This document shows positions 1 through 8,554 of a stretch of DNA of 40,776 nucleotides, piece by piece. The stretch lies in NCBI GenBank assembly GCA_028282805.1, contig JANQHD010000036.1:1-40776 (forward strand). The letters run 5' to 3'. The DNA comes from Phycisphaeraceae bacterium. GTDB taxonomy: Bacteria > Planctomycetota > Phycisphaerae > Phycisphaerales > Zrk34. The notes beneath the pieces were generated by a model that saw nothing but the letters and a program-made list of their open reading frames with translations, was not told the origin of the DNA and did not search any database. Both the position numbers and the translations under genes were made by a program. Numbering within the stretch: position 1 is the first letter of the stretch; each line of letters begins with the position of its first letter.

Positions 1-18
1 GAAGCGAATCGATCAGTC

Positions 19-96
19 GGTCAACTGGTCAACTGGTCAACTGGTCAACTGGTCAACTGGTCAACTGGTCAACTGGTCAACTGGTCAACTGGTCAA
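19..96. repeat. 8-bp tandem repeat GGTCAACT, nine copies
   Basis: Nine perfect head-to-tail copies of GGTCAACT run from 19 to 90, followed by a partial unit (GGTCAA). The flanks are related to each other: bases 1-26 and 149-185 are imperfect inverted copies (GATCAGTCGGTCAACT against AGTTGACCGATTGACTGATC), so the tract sits inside a larger imperfect palindrome. It lies downstream of the minus-strand SH3-domain gene. An 8-bp unit with identical copies suggests replication slippage; no protein-coding role is seen. Confidence 0.95.
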
Positions 97-118
97 TCAA
101 ATTGTATTCGGCCAACCC

Positions 119-136
119 GGCCCGCTGAAGCGGGCC
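119..136. terminator. GC hairpin downstream of the SH3-domain gene
   Basis: GGCCCGC and GCGGGCC form a 7-bp stem around a TGAA loop, 50 bp past the stop codon of the minus-strand gene. There is no T-run on either strand, so it could be a 3'-end stabiliser or weak terminator rather than a classical intrinsic terminator. Confidence 0.4.
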
Positions 137-185
137 TCGCCGTTTGACTAGTTGACCGATTGACTGATCGACTGACTGACCTTCT

Positions 186-1625
186 TCACCGCCCGGCGGT
201 TAGCGCGTCGATCTCTTGCACGGCGATGATTTTCAGGCGCAGGCCCTGGTCGTACTGGCTGTCGCCGACGATGCCGACGACCTTGCCGAGGTGACGGGCC
301 ATCGCGCGGTCCGGGCCGGGGTCGACGTAAGCGATGGTCAGGCCGCTGAGCGGGTCGGTCAAGCGGTAAAGCAGCGGCAAACGCCCGCCGGTGTACACGG
401 TCGACGCCAGCAGCTTGCCCACGGCGGTGTACTGCTTGGCCGGCGCCGCGTCGCGCGGCGGCTCGGCCTCGCCCTTGGTTTCGGTGAGCTGGGCGATGGT
501 CCGCTTCAGCTCCGCGCGGCTGTTCAACAGCGCCACACGCGTGGCGATGACCTGCTTGTGGTCGTCAGCCAAGGCTTCGTGCTTGCCGAGCGCTTCGTAA
601 GCCGCGAGCAGGCCGGCCACGTTCTGCTCGGCGAGCGGTTTGGCCGACTCGTCGGAGAAGATCGTTTCCAACCGGGCCAACTGCTGGTCGGCGGGCGCGG
701 TGGTGTCGAGCGCGATCGGCACGACCGGTTCGGTCGCCTCGGCCGGCTGCGTGGCGGGTAGGGTTTCAGTTTCGGCCGCGACAACCTCGACTTCGACAAC
801 CTCGATTTCGGTCTCAGCTTGCACCTCGGTCATGGTTTCGGTCGGCGCGTCGCCCTCGGTGATGACGATCCCGTCGGTCTCGGTGACCACCTCGGTGTGG
901 TCGGCGGTGGCGGGCTCCTTGTCGCCGGTGGTTTCTTCGGCGTCGCCCTCAACGACAGACACGACCGCTTCCGCCGCATCCACGGTCACCTCGACCGCGC
1001 CCTCGGCCACGGCGGCGGTGGTGTCGACAACGACCTCGGCCGCGTCGCCGGTGGTTGCGACGACGGTCTCCACCACGCCCTCGTCGGTCTCGGCTTCGGC
1101 TTCCGCGGCTTCCTTCGCAGCGGCCGCGGCGATATCTTCGGCGGTCGCCTCGGTCACATACTGCGCCGAGATCACGTGGTGCACGCCCTCGGGCGGCACG
1201 ATGCGGTAGAAGTCGTCGTTGAACGAGCCGGTGACCGCGACCTTGTCGCCGTAGCTGAGTTGGGTCTGCACCGTGGCGATCTTCTGGTCCGGGTTCGGCT
1301 CGCGGACGTTGACGCGGTCGCCGGTGACGGTGCCGCTCACGCCGTCGTCGGCGAGCTTGACGAACTTCTTGGAGATCAGGCTGTCGATGCCCTTGACGGG
1401 CTTGATCAGGTACCAGCCGGGCACGGCCTTGTTGACCTCGACGAGGTCGCCGGTGTTGAGCTTGGTGAGGGTCAGGTGGTTCTTGCTGGCGCCGCTGCGA
1501 ACGTAGACGTTGTCCCCGGTGACCACGCCCGTGAACGGGGGCTCGGCGGCGACCGCGGCGGCGACGGCGCTGAGCACGAAGCCCATCGCGAGCCAACCGG
1601 TTAGAATCATGCTGGTGCGTCGCAT
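186..1625 (-). CDS. secreted protein with two bacterial SH3 domains and a low-complexity linker
   Basis: This 479-aa protein starts with a Sec signal peptide (basic Arg-Arg, hydrophobic core, Ala-rich cleavage region near residues 20-27). Two SH3b-like units follow, about residues 30-95 and 97-160, each with the V(Y/N)VR(S/E) strand typical of periplasmic SH3 domains. Residues about 160-300 are an Ala/Val/Glu/Thr repetitive linker. The C-terminal part (300-479) has a helical stretch and then a compact segment that I do not recognise. The start is supported by AAGGA eight bases upstream of the ATG. SH3b domains usually bind cell-wall peptide or protein ligands, so an extracytoplasmic binding role is inferred. 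No catalytic domain is visible. Confidence 0.85.
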   Translation of the reverse strand: MRRTSMILTGWLAMGFVLSAVAAAVAAEPPFTGVVTGDNVYVRSGASKNHLTLTKLNTGDLVEVNKAVPGWYLIKPVKGIDSLISKKFVKLADDGVSGTVTGDRVNVREPNPDQKIATVQTQLSYGDKVAVTGSFNDDFYRIVPPEGVHHVISAQYVTEATAEDIAAAAAKEAAEAEAETDEGVVETVVATTGDAAEVVVDTTAAVAEGAVEVTVDAAEAVVSVVEGDAEETTGDKEPATADHTEVVTETDGIVITEGDAPTETMTEVQAETEIEVVEVEVVAAETETLPATQPAEATEPVVPIALDTTAPADQQLARLETIFSDESAKPLAEQNVAGLLAAYEALGKHEALADDHKQVIATRVALLNSRAELKRTIAQLTETKGEAEPPRDAAPAKQYTAVGKLLASTVYTGGRLPLLYRLTDPLSGLTIAYVDPGPDRAMARHLGKVVGIVGDSQYDQGLRLKIIAVQEIDALTAGR

Positions 1626-1660
1626 GGTGGCGATCCTTATGTGATGCGGTTTCTTAGCGC

Positions 1661-1690
1661 ACAGTATCCGGCTTGCACGCGGGGCGTCAA
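1661..1690 (-). promoter_or_regulatory. sigma70-like promoter for the SH3-domain gene
   Basis: Read on the minus strand, TTGACG (1685-1690) and TACTGT (1661-1666) are separated by 18 bp and lie about 36 bp upstream of the start codon. Found by inspection only. Confidence 0.45.
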
Positions 1691-1732
1691 GAAATTGCCG
1701 GTCAAACGAATCGACGCCCGCCCCGCCGCGTC

Positions 1733-1738
1733 TACAAT
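1733..1738 (+). promoter_or_regulatory. candidate -10 element (TACAAT) for the small membrane gene
   Basis: TACAAT lies 37 bp upstream of the ATG at 1775. The -35 region (TCGACG, 16 bp upstream) is a poor match, so the call is weak. Confidence 0.3.
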
Positions 1739-1774
1739 GTGCTCGGTCGGCCCGCCGCCGGCCCGGAGAACCGC

Positions 1775-2089
1775 ATGGCGAACGTACGTTTCGGCAGTTG
1801 GAAAGAATCGAGCGGTTTCAACCGCGTGGCCGCGGAATGGACCCGCCGGCCGCGCTGGGTGTGGGCCACGGCGGCCGCGCTCGGCCTGCTGCCGTTCGCG
1901 ATCGTCATCGCCGTGCTCGCGGTTATGGCGCTGCTGGTCACCGCGCTGCTGTACATGCTGCTCAGCGCCCTGCACGAGCTGTGGCGGATGGCCACGGGCA
2001 AGCTCGGCGGTCACAACCACGCCGGCGGCCGGCGCAACGTGCGCGTCCGCCCGCCCGCGCCCGACCAAAGCGAATCACCCACGCACTAA
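1775..2089 (+). CDS. small membrane protein of unknown function
   Basis: A 104-aa product with a basic, Trp-containing N-terminus, one long or two close hydrophobic segments (about residues 29-63) and a basic Pro/Arg-rich tail. The ATG at 1775 was chosen because GGAG lies six bases upstream and a TACAAT box lies 37 bp upstream; the longer open frame starting at 1673 has neither. The stop codon overlaps the stop of the convergent nrnA gene (CTAA read on both strands). No family is recognised. Confidence 0.6.
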   Translation: MANVRFGSWKESSGFNRVAAEWTRRPRWVWATAAALGLLPFAIVIAVLAVMALLVTALLYMLLSALHELWRMATGKLGGHNHAGGRRNVRVRPPAPDQSESPTH

Positions 2090-3087
2090 AACGAATCTTC
2101 GATGCCCGCGACGACCGCCTCGACCGCTTCGTCGATCGGCCGGTCGATCTTTGCGCCCGCGGCCCGCGCATGGCCGCCCCCGCCGAACCGCCGCGCCAGC
2201 GCATTGACGTCGACCGCCCCCTCACCCGGCTTCGACCGCAGCGACACGCGCGTCGGGCCCTCGGCCTGTTCGACAAGCAGCGCCACGACCCGCACGTCGC
2301 CCACCACCTGCGGCACGTCGACGAACCGCTCGGTCTCGTCGGGCCGGGCGCCCGTTTCGGCGAAGTCTTTCAGCTTCAAACACATCACCGCCGCGCGGTC
2401 GCCGGCGACCATGCGCAACGAGTCGAGCGCCCGCACCATGAGTTGCAGCTTCTGCGGGCGTTCGCCCTGCTCGGTCGCCGCGTACAGCGCGGTGTGGTCG
2501 ACGCCCGCGCCCTGCAGCCGCGCCGCCAGTTGGTGCGTGCGCGGCGAGCAGTTCGAAAAGCGAAACCACCCCGTGTCCGACGCGATGCCCACAAACAACG
2601 CATCGCAGGTCAGCGCATCGAACGCCACGCCCATTTCATCGATCAAGTCGGCGACGATCTCGCACGCGGCGGCGGCGGTCGCGTCGATGAACTTCGTTGC
2701 GCCGACGTCGTCGCCGTGCAGGTGGTGGTCGATGACGATGGTGTGCTCGTGCTGCGTTTCGAGCCACGGGCGGATGGCGTCGAGCTGGCTCCACGCGCCG
2801 GTGTCGACGACGACAATCGCGTCGAAATCGCCAACGGGCGCGTCGGGCCCGTTGTGCGTGACGAGCTTCGTGCCGTTGAACACGCCCGCCAGCGCCGGCG
2901 GCACGGGCGGTATGACGCGCCGCTCGACGGTTTTGCCCTGTAATTCAAGGGCCCGGCCGAGCGCGATCACCGCGCCGAGCGCATCGCCGTCGGGCTTGGC
3001 GTGCGTGGTGATCAATACGCTTTGCGCCTCGTTCAAACGCGCGGCGATCTGTTTCAGCGTCGTGTTCGAGGCGTACGTGTCGTTCAT
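2086..3087 (-). CDS. nrnA: DHH-family bifunctional oligoribonuclease/PAP phosphatase (NrnA-like)
   Basis: This 333-aa protein has the DHH phosphoesterase signatures: HAKPDGDALG (29-38), VVDTG (93-97), the DHH triad (120-122), and a C-terminal DHHA1 domain with the GGGGHARAAG loop near residue 300. NrnA-type enzymes degrade short RNA (nanoRNA) and dephosphorylate pAp in the cytoplasm, using Mn2+ held by the DHH motif. The start at 3087 overlaps the ribF stop in an ATGA junction, indicating translational coupling. The same frame stays open upstream within ribF, but that extension is antisense-like sequence. Family assignment is firm; the exact substrate is inferred. Confidence 0.9.
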   Translation of the reverse strand: MNDTYASNTTLKQIAARLNEAQSVLITTHAKPDGDALGAVIALGRALELQGKTVERRVIPPVPPALAGVFNGTKLVTHNGPDAPVGDFDAIVVVDTGAWSQLDAIRPWLETQHEHTIVIDHHLHGDDVGATKFIDATAAAACEIVADLIDEMGVAFDALTCDALFVGIASDTGWFRFSNCSPRTHQLAARLQGAGVDHTALYAATEQGERPQKLQLMVRALDSLRMVAGDRAAVMCLKLKDFAETGARPDETERFVDVPQVVGDVRVVALLVEQAEGPTRVSLRSKPGEGAVDVNALARRFGGGGHARAAGAKIDRPIDEAVEAVVAGIEDSF

Positions 3088-4031
3088 GCGATCACCAGCT
3101 TCGCGCAGTCGAGCAGGCCCGCGGCGTGCAGCTGGCGCACCGTGGCCATGTCGTGGTTGAGTTGTTGCTTGAGCGCTTCGACGCCGGCGAACGCGTGCTG
3201 GTCGCGCAACCATCGGCACATCTGCACGGCCAGCGGTCGGCCGTACAGGTCGCCGTCGAAGCAGAGCAGGTGCACCTCGGCGAGGCGCCGCTGTTTGCCG
3301 AACGTGGGCTTGATGCCGACGCTGATCGCCGCGGTGTAGGTTTGGCTGTCGCGTTCGACGAGCCCGGCGTACACGCCGTCGGCGGGCAGCATCTGGTCGG
3401 CGGTGTCGAGGTTGGCCGTGGGCACGCCGATGGTGCGCCCGCGCTTCTCGCCGGTCACCACGTCGCCGACCAGCCGCCACGGTCGGCCGAGGCACACCGC
3501 CGCGTCGGCCATGCGCCCGTGACCGACCAGCCAGCGCACGAGCGTGCTGCTCAGCGGCGCCTGTGTTTTGTCGCGCAGGGTCACGGTCTGCACCTCGACG
3601 ATGCGCGTCTCGTAATCGAACTGTTTGCCACAGGCGATCAGCTGTTCGGGCCCGCCCCGCCGCTTGTGGCCGAAGCGGAAGTTGCGCCCCTCGACGAAAC
3701 CGATCGGCCGGTGCTCGGCGACCATGCGTTCGATGAATTGGCGCGGCTCGAGGCCGAGCAGTTCGGGTGTGGGCGATAGCCAACGCACGTCGTCGACACC
3801 GCAGCGTTTGAGCATCGCCTCGCGCCCCTCGGCGTGCATGAGCATCGGCGGCGTTTCGTCAGGGCGCAACACCGCGATGGGGTGTTGGTCGAACGTCACG
3901 GCGACCACGCGCCCGCCGTGCTCGTCGGCGAGCCGGCGAGCCTCGGCGAACAGCGCCTGGTGGCCCAGGTGCACGCCGTCGAAGTTACCGATCACGATGA
4001 CCGAACGCTCGTCGCCCATAGCACGCAGCAT
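3084..4031 (-). CDS. ribF: bifunctional riboflavin kinase/FAD synthetase
   Basis: A 315-aa protein of normal RibF length. The N-terminal FAD synthetase (nucleotidyltransferase) domain carries GNFDGVHLGHQ (15-25), with the HxGH-like motif, and FDQHP (47-51). The C-terminal flavokinase domain (about 186-305) has KRGRTIGVPTANLDT, the ATP/flavin loop of riboflavin kinases. The enzyme makes FMN and then FAD from riboflavin in the cytoplasm. AAGG six bases before the first ATG supports that start; ATG at residue 5 is an alternative. It follows the GH35 gene by 29 bp and overlaps nrnA by 4 bp, so the three may share a transcript. ribF next to nrnA is a sensible housekeeping pairing. Confidence 0.93.
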   Translation of the reverse strand: MLRAMGDERSVIVIGNFDGVHLGHQALFAEARRLADEHGGRVVAVTFDQHPIAVLRPDETPPMLMHAEGREAMLKRCGVDDVRWLSPTPELLGLEPRQFIERMVAEHRPIGFVEGRNFRFGHKRRGGPEQLIACGKQFDYETRIVEVQTVTLRDKTQAPLSSTLVRWLVGHGRMADAAVCLGRPWRLVGDVVTGEKRGRTIGVPTANLDTADQMLPADGVYAGLVERDSQTYTAAISVGIKPTFGKQRRLAEVHLLCFDGDLYGRPLAVQMCRWLRDQHAFAGVEALKQQLNHDMATVRQLHAAGLLDCAKLVIA

Positions 4032-4060
4032 AGGTTGCCTTGCCGGTTGAACTCAAACGC

Positions 4061-6415
4061 TCACTTGCTCTCGACCAGCCCGTCGCCGACGTACACGCGG
4101 TAGGCCTTGATCCGGCCGCCGACGGCCGGGTCGCCGCCGCCGCGGGGCACGTACTTGAAGCCCGCCACGCGCTCGGTCTGGCCGAGGCTGATCACCAGCC
4201 GGTGCGGGTGGTTCGGCGATTTGCCCTGCCACTGCGTGTGCCAGTGGTTGGCGGTCTGGCCGTCGATGGCGTTCTCGGCGGTGCCGTCTTCGCCGACGCG
4301 CTCTTCGCTGCTGACGTAGGCGATGGTCCAGTTCTTGCGGTCGATCGCGTTGCCGCTGGTGTCGATCAGGTCCAGCTCCGCCACCGCCGCGAAGGGCTTG
4401 TCGCCAAAGGCGCTGCGCGACTCGAGGCAGAAGTACTTGCCCGCCGTCGGCTTGGCGAACCTGACCGTCTGCATCGCCCCGCCGCGCTCGAACTCGCCGA
4501 CGTGCGCCGGCGCAACGCCCTCGAGCGCCAGCTTGACCTTCGCGCGGCGCGGCCCGCCGAAGTTCAGCTCCGGCCGCAGCTCGTTGAGGTTCGGCTTGGT
4601 CAACCCTTCGATCACCGGCGCGTCGGGCCCGAGCAGGTCGAACACAACGATCTCGTTATCACCCTTGTTCAGCCACGGGCCGGGCACGTACATCGTCTGC
4701 GTCGGGCCGATGTTCCAGTAACGGCCGAGGCACCGGCCGTTGATCCACACGATGCCCTTGCCCCACGGCCGCATGTTGATGAACGTGTCGCCGAGTTTGT
4801 CGACCTTGAACGTGCCGCGGTAAAACGCCGGGCCCTGCAATCCGCTCACCGCTTCGAGCGGCCGGTACTTCAGGCCGGCGAGCATCGCGGCGGTCATCGG
4901 CAGCTGGTGGTGCGCCCACTTGTCCAGCGCCACCTCTCGCACGCCGTCCGACAGGGTGACCGGCCCGATCAGCCCCTTGCGGTCGTGTATCTGCTTGCCG
5001 AAGTTGACCCGGCCCATGGTGTACACGAGCACGTCGAGCTGCGCCGGTTGGCTGCGCTCGGGCAGCTTGACCTCGAACCGCTGCGTGCGGCGATCGAACA
5101 CGCCGACCTCGCGCCCGCCGACGAACACCCAACCGAAGTCGTGAACCGCCTCAGCCTTGAGCGTCGCGGCCGGGCCGGCGGGCACCATCGTGCGGTACAC
5201 CACCACGCCGAACTGCTGGTCGAGCTTCTCGTAATTGAGCGCCTCACCGGTGCGCGTCGGCTTCGGCAAGTTGTCGAACGCCGCTGCGCGCTCGGTCAGC
5301 TCGAACCGGTCGATCGTGATGACCGGGTTGTGCGCCGGCGGGTCGGGCAGCTCTTCGCCGGGCAGCAAATACCGGCCCATCAGCTCGCGGGCCTTGAAAA
5401 ACTTCTCGGTCGTCCACCCGGCCTCGCTGATCGGCGCGTCGTAGTCATAGCTCGAGGTGTCGGGCTTGAATGGCCGATCCGCCCCGGCCCACAGGCCGAA
5501 CGACGAACCGCCGTGGGCCATGTAAATGCTGAACGACGCGTCGTTTTCGAGCATGTACTCGATCTCATTGAGGTAGCGGTTCAGGTCGCCGATGTGGTGC
5601 GGGTTGCCCCAGGTGTCGAACCAGCCGGGGTAGTACTCGCCGCTCATCAGCGGGCCGTCCTTGCGCACCTTGCGCAGCGCCTCGAACGCGCCCTTCGGGT
5701 TGCTGCCGAAGTTCACCACGGGGAACAGGTCGTCGCGGTGGCCGTTGCGCAGGTGCCACACCGGGTTGCACGCGAACAGCGGCACGTCGAACCCCGCGTC
5801 GATCATCGCCTGCCGCATCAGGCCCATGTACTCGGCGTCCTTGCCGTAGAAGCCGTACTCGTTTTCGACCTGCACCATCAAGATCGGCCCGCCGCGCGTG
5901 ACCTGCAAGTCCTTGAACTGCTTGCCGACCTCCTTAAGGTAGCGGCTCGCCGCCTCGACGAATCGCGGGTCGCGCGAGCGCAGCGCGATGTCGTCGTGCT
6001 TCAGCAGCCACCACGGCAGCCCGCCCATCTCCCACTCGCTGCACACGTACGGCCCGGGCCGAAGCAGCACCCACAACCCCTCCTGCTGCGCGATCCGGCA
6101 GAACTCCGCCAGGTCGGCTTGCCCCTCCCACGTAAACGTGCCGGGGGTGCGCTCGTGGTAGTTCCAGAACACGTACACGCTGACGGTGTTCAGGCCCATG
6201 GCCTTGCACATCTTCAGCCGGTGCCGCCAGTACTCGCGTGGCACGCGGGTCGGGTGGATCTCGCCGCAACGGATCTGTAGCTTCTTGCCGTCGAGCAGGA
6301 AGTGCTCTTTGCCGATCTCGAACATGTGCGGCGGCTCGGCGGCACTCGCGGCGGCGCAGCCGGCCAGCAGCACGGCGGTGACAAGCAACATAGGGTACAA
6401 CGCGAGTGTGGTCAT
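4061..6415 (-). CDS. GH35 beta-galactosidase, putative lipoprotein
   Basis: A 784-aa protein starting at MTTLALYP, with a lipobox LLAGC (Cys20), so it is probably exported and lipid-anchored. The GH35 TIM barrel covers about residues 32-365: GEIHPTRVPREYW, RPGPYVCSEWEMGGLP, acid/base Glu186 in VENEYG and nucleophile Glu260 in SGEYYPGWF. Jelly-roll domains follow (GKGIVWINGRCLGRYW). The last ~130 residues resemble a discoidin/F5-8 type C domain (AENAIDGQTANHWHTQW), a likely carbohydrate-binding module. It would remove terminal beta-galactose from polysaccharides or glycoproteins at the cell surface. The open frame extends 22 codons upstream, but the signal peptide fixes the start at 6415. No strong Shine-Dalgarno is seen. 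Confidence 0.93.
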   Translation of the reverse strand: MTTLALYPMLLVTAVLLAGCAAASAAEPPHMFEIGKEHFLLDGKKLQIRCGEIHPTRVPREYWRHRLKMCKAMGLNTVSVYVFWNYHERTPGTFTWEGQADLAEFCRIAQQEGLWVLLRPGPYVCSEWEMGGLPWWLLKHDDIALRSRDPRFVEAASRYLKEVGKQFKDLQVTRGGPILMVQVENEYGFYGKDAEYMGLMRQAMIDAGFDVPLFACNPVWHLRNGHRDDLFPVVNFGSNPKGAFEALRKVRKDGPLMSGEYYPGWFDTWGNPHHIGDLNRYLNEIEYMLENDASFSIYMAHGGSSFGLWAGADRPFKPDTSSYDYDAPISEAGWTTEKFFKARELMGRYLLPGEELPDPPAHNPVITIDRFELTERAAAFDNLPKPTRTGEALNYEKLDQQFGVVVYRTMVPAGPAATLKAEAVHDFGWVFVGGREVGVFDRRTQRFEVKLPERSQPAQLDVLVYTMGRVNFGKQIHDRKGLIGPVTLSDGVREVALDKWAHHQLPMTAAMLAGLKYRPLEAVSGLQGPAFYRGTFKVDKLGDTFINMRPWGKGIVWINGRCLGRYWNIGPTQTMYVPGPWLNKGDNEIVVFDLLGPDAPVIEGLTKPNLNELRPELNFGGPRRAKVKLALEGVAPAHVGEFERGGAMQTVRFAKPTAGKYFCLESRSAFGDKPFAAVAELDLIDTSGNAIDRKNWTIAYVSSEERVGEDGTAENAIDGQTANHWHTQWQGKSPNHPHRLVISLGQTERVAGFKYVPRGGGDPAVGGRIKAYRVYVGDGLVESK

Positions 6416-6490
6416 ATCGGTCACTACTTTCGTACGGGTGAGGAACAGGCAGTTTACCGTAACGCCCGCAGATCGCACCACCGCGTCATA

Positions 6491-6543
6491 GCCGGCAGCA
6501 TACCTGCTGCCGGTTCCGGACCGGCACCAGGTATGGTGCCGGC
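6491..6543. repeat. two tandem CCGGC(A)-type hairpins in a divergent promoter region
   Basis: CCGGCAGCA (6492-6500) pairs with TGCTGCCGG (6505-6513), and CCGGCACCA (6521-6529) pairs with TGGTGCCGG (6534-6542). Both are perfect 9-bp stems with 4-base loops. A related copy, including the trailing GGCTGTT, occurs at 21,073-21,098. They sit between the divergent GH35 and gatC genes. This is a dispersed palindrome family. Confidence 0.85.
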
Positions 6544-6555
6544 TGTTGTCGACCG

Positions 6556-6584
6556 TTGTTTACCGACTTCGCCCCCGCTACCCT
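6556..6584 (+). promoter_or_regulatory. promoter for gatCA, possibly giving a near-leaderless mRNA
   Basis: TTGTTT (6556-6561), a 17-bp spacer and TACCCT (6579-6584). Transcription would start about 6590-6592, just before the ATG at 6594 and past the ATG at 6585. This helps choose the gatC start and explains the missing Shine-Dalgarno. Confidence 0.4.
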
Positions 6585-6593
6585 ATGGCCGCG

Positions 6594-6902
6594 ATGAGCG
6601 AAAAACTGACCGAAAACGACGTCCGAAAGGTGGCCAAGCTCAGCCGGCTGAAGCTGACCGACGATCAGGTCGCGTTCTACACCGACCAGCTCGCCCACGT
6701 GCTGGGCTACATCGACAAGCTCAGCGAGCTCGACGTCGACAACGTCGAGCCCATGGCCCACCCCACCGACATGACCAACAAGCTCCGCCCCGACGAACCC
6801 ACGGCCGGCATGCCCGTCGACGCCGCCCTGGCCAACGCCCCGGCGAGCGACCCGCCCTTCTTTAAGGTGCCCAAGGTGCTGGGCGAAGGGAGCGGGGCAT
6901 GA
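6594..6902 (+). CDS. gatC: Asp-tRNA(Asn)/Glu-tRNA(Gln) amidotransferase subunit C
   Basis: A 102-aa protein of typical GatC size. It begins with the family pattern of a short helix then [12 protein letters not shown], contains [23 protein letters not shown], and ends near [10 protein letters not shown]. GatC wraps around GatA and stabilises the GatCAB complex, which amidates mischarged Glu-tRNA(Gln) or Asp-tRNA(Asn). ATG at 6594 (MSEKLTEND) is preferred because the likely promoter starts transcription there; ATG at 6585 is possible. It overlaps gatA by 4 bp (ATGA). No gatB is found in the window, so it must lie elsewhere. Confidence 0.93.
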   Translation: MSEKLTENDVRKVAKLSRLKLTDDQVAFYTDQLAHVLGYIDKLSELDVDNVEPMAHPTDMTNKLRPDEPTAGMPVDAALANAPASDPPFFKVPKVLGEGSGA

Positions 6903-8380
6903 GCATCGACCTCACGCAAGCGACGATGACCGAGCTGCGCGACGCGGTGGCCGACAAGTCCGTGTCGGCCGTCGAGCTGACGCGGGCCTACCTCGAGCGC
7001 ATCGAGGCCCACGACGGGCACGTGCGGGCCTACAACGAAACCTACGCCGACCGCGCCATCGAACGCGCCGAAGCCGTCGACCGCGGCGAGGTGACCGGCG
7101 TGCTGGCGGGCGTGCCGATCGCCTTGAAAGACAACCTGTGCACGACGTGGGGCCACACGACCTGCTCGTCGAACATCTTGAAAAACTTCCGAGCGCCGTA
7201 CAACGCGACCGTGGTCGAAAAGCTGGAAGCCGCGGGCGCGGTCGTGCTCGGCAAGACGAACCTCGACGAGTTCGCCATGGGCAGCTCGACGGAAAACAGC
7301 GGCTTCAAACCGACGAAAAACCCGTGGGACACCGGCCGCGTGCCCGGCGGGTCGTCGGGCGGCAGCGCCGCGGCCGTCGCCGCCGACCTGTGCGCCGCGG
7401 CGTTCGGCTCCGACACCGGCGGCTCGATCCGTCAGCCCGCCGCGCTGTGCGGCGTCGTGGGCCTGAAGCCGACCTACGGCCTGATCAGCCGGTTCGGCCT
7501 CGTCGCTTTCGCCTCCAGCCTCGACCAGATCGGACCCTTCACCCACACCGTCGAAGACGCCGCGGTGCTGCTCAACGTCATCGCCGGCCACGACCCGCGC
7601 GACTCGACCAGCGCCGACCCCGACACCAGCGGCCCGATCCCCGACTACACCGCCAACCTCGACCGGCCTATCGAGGGCCTGAAACTCGGCATCGCCAAGC
7701 AGTACATGGGCGAAGGCAACGACCCGGCCGTGGCGAAGATGATCGACGACGCGATCGCGATGTACAAAGACATGGGCGCCACCATCGTCGAGGTCGACCT
7801 GCCCCACACCGAGTACGGCATCCCCACCTACTACATCGTCGCCACCGCCGAGGCCTCGAGCAACCTGGCGCGCTACGACGGCGTGCACTACGGCCACCGC
7901 ACCGAAGCACCCGACGACCTGATCGACCTTTACTCGGCCAGCCGCGCCGAAGGTTTCGGCGACGAGGTCAAACGCCGCATCATGCTCGGCACCTACGCGC
8001 TGTCGAGCGGGTACTACGACGCGTATTACCTGCGTGCCCTGAAGGTGCGCCGCCTGATCAAAAACGATTTCGACGCCGCGTTCGCGCAGTGCGACGCGAT
8101 CGTGTGCCCCACCACAACCGGCCCGGCGTTCAAGTTCGGCGAGAAGACCGACGACCCCCTGTCGATGTACCTCAACGACGTGTACACCGTCAACGCGAAC
8201 CTCGCGGGCATCGCCGGCATCAGCGTGCCCGGCGGCTTTACCGAAGTCGACGGCAAAACCCTGCCCCTCGGCCTGCAACTGCTCGGGCCGACCTTCAGCG
8301 AACCCACCCTGCTGCGCGCGGCAAACATGTACGAAAAGTCCAATAACTTCGGCAACACCCGTGCGTTGGCCTCCGTCTAA
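6899..8380 (+). CDS. gatA: Asp-tRNA(Asn)/Glu-tRNA(Gln) amidotransferase subunit A
   Basis: A 493-aa amidase-signature enzyme of full length. The catalytic triad is visible: Lys77 in PIALKDN, cis-Ser152 in [11 protein letters not shown] and the nucleophile Ser176 in [12 protein letters not shown]. The [13 protein letters not shown] segment is typical of GatA. It hydrolyses glutamine and passes ammonia to GatB for tRNA-dependent amidation. Translation is coupled to gatC through the ATGA overlap. An intrinsic terminator follows 18 bp after the stop. Confidence 0.96.
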   Translation: MSIDLTQATMTELRDAVADKSVSAVELTRAYLERIEAHDGHVRAYNETYADRAIERAEAVDRGEVTGVLAGVPIALKDNLCTTWGHTTCSSNILKNFRAPYNATVVEKLEAAGAVVLGKTNLDEFAMGSSTENSGFKPTKNPWDTGRVPGGSSGGSAAAVAADLCAAAFGSDTGGSIRQPAALCGVVGLKPTYGLISRFGLVAFASSLDQIGPFTHTVEDAAVLLNVIAGHDPRDSTSADPDTSGPIPDYTANLDRPIEGLKLGIAKQYMGEGNDPAVAKMIDDAIAMYKDMGATIVEVDLPHTEYGIPTYYIVATAEASSNLARYDGVHYGHRTEAPDDLIDLYSASRAEGFGDEVKRRIMLGTYALSSGYYDAYYLRALKVRRLIKNDFDAAFAQCDAIVCPTTTGPAFKFGEKTDDPLSMYLNDVYTVNANLAGIAGISVPGGFTEVDGKTLPLGLQLLGPTFSEPTLLRAANMYEKSNNFGNTRALASV

Positions 8381-8398
8381 TTGACAGGGCGTGGTACG

Positions 8399-8416
8399 CC
8401 CGATTTCGGGTTTTTT
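8399..8416 (+). terminator. intrinsic terminator of gatCA
   Basis: CCCG-ATTT-CGGG followed by six T. A second small hairpin (GGGCG/CGCCC) sits just before it. Confidence 0.7.
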
Positions 8417-8554
8417 GTCCGTTAAGCCTTGATTTGGACGACCACGCCGCGTTTTTATGTGTGAAACCGGTTTGCCCTGCGCGGAAAAAGGGTCAAAAAT
8501 GAACTAAAAGTATTGCGGTACGTATGTTAAGTTAGTAAAAGAAATGACAGTACA

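Noticed and set aside
19-96. Possible CRISPR array
   Set aside because: The repeats are only 8 bp and contiguous with no spacers; this is a simple tandem repeat.
2086-3783. N-terminal extension of NrnA running back into ribF
   Set aside because: The extra 230 residues are Arg/Ala-rich and overlap ribF in another frame; the DHH domain begins right after ATG 3,087.
4040-6280. 746-codon plus-strand frame across the GH35 gene
   Set aside because: It is antisense to an unambiguous GH35 enzyme with catalytic residues; its composition is typical of shadow frames.
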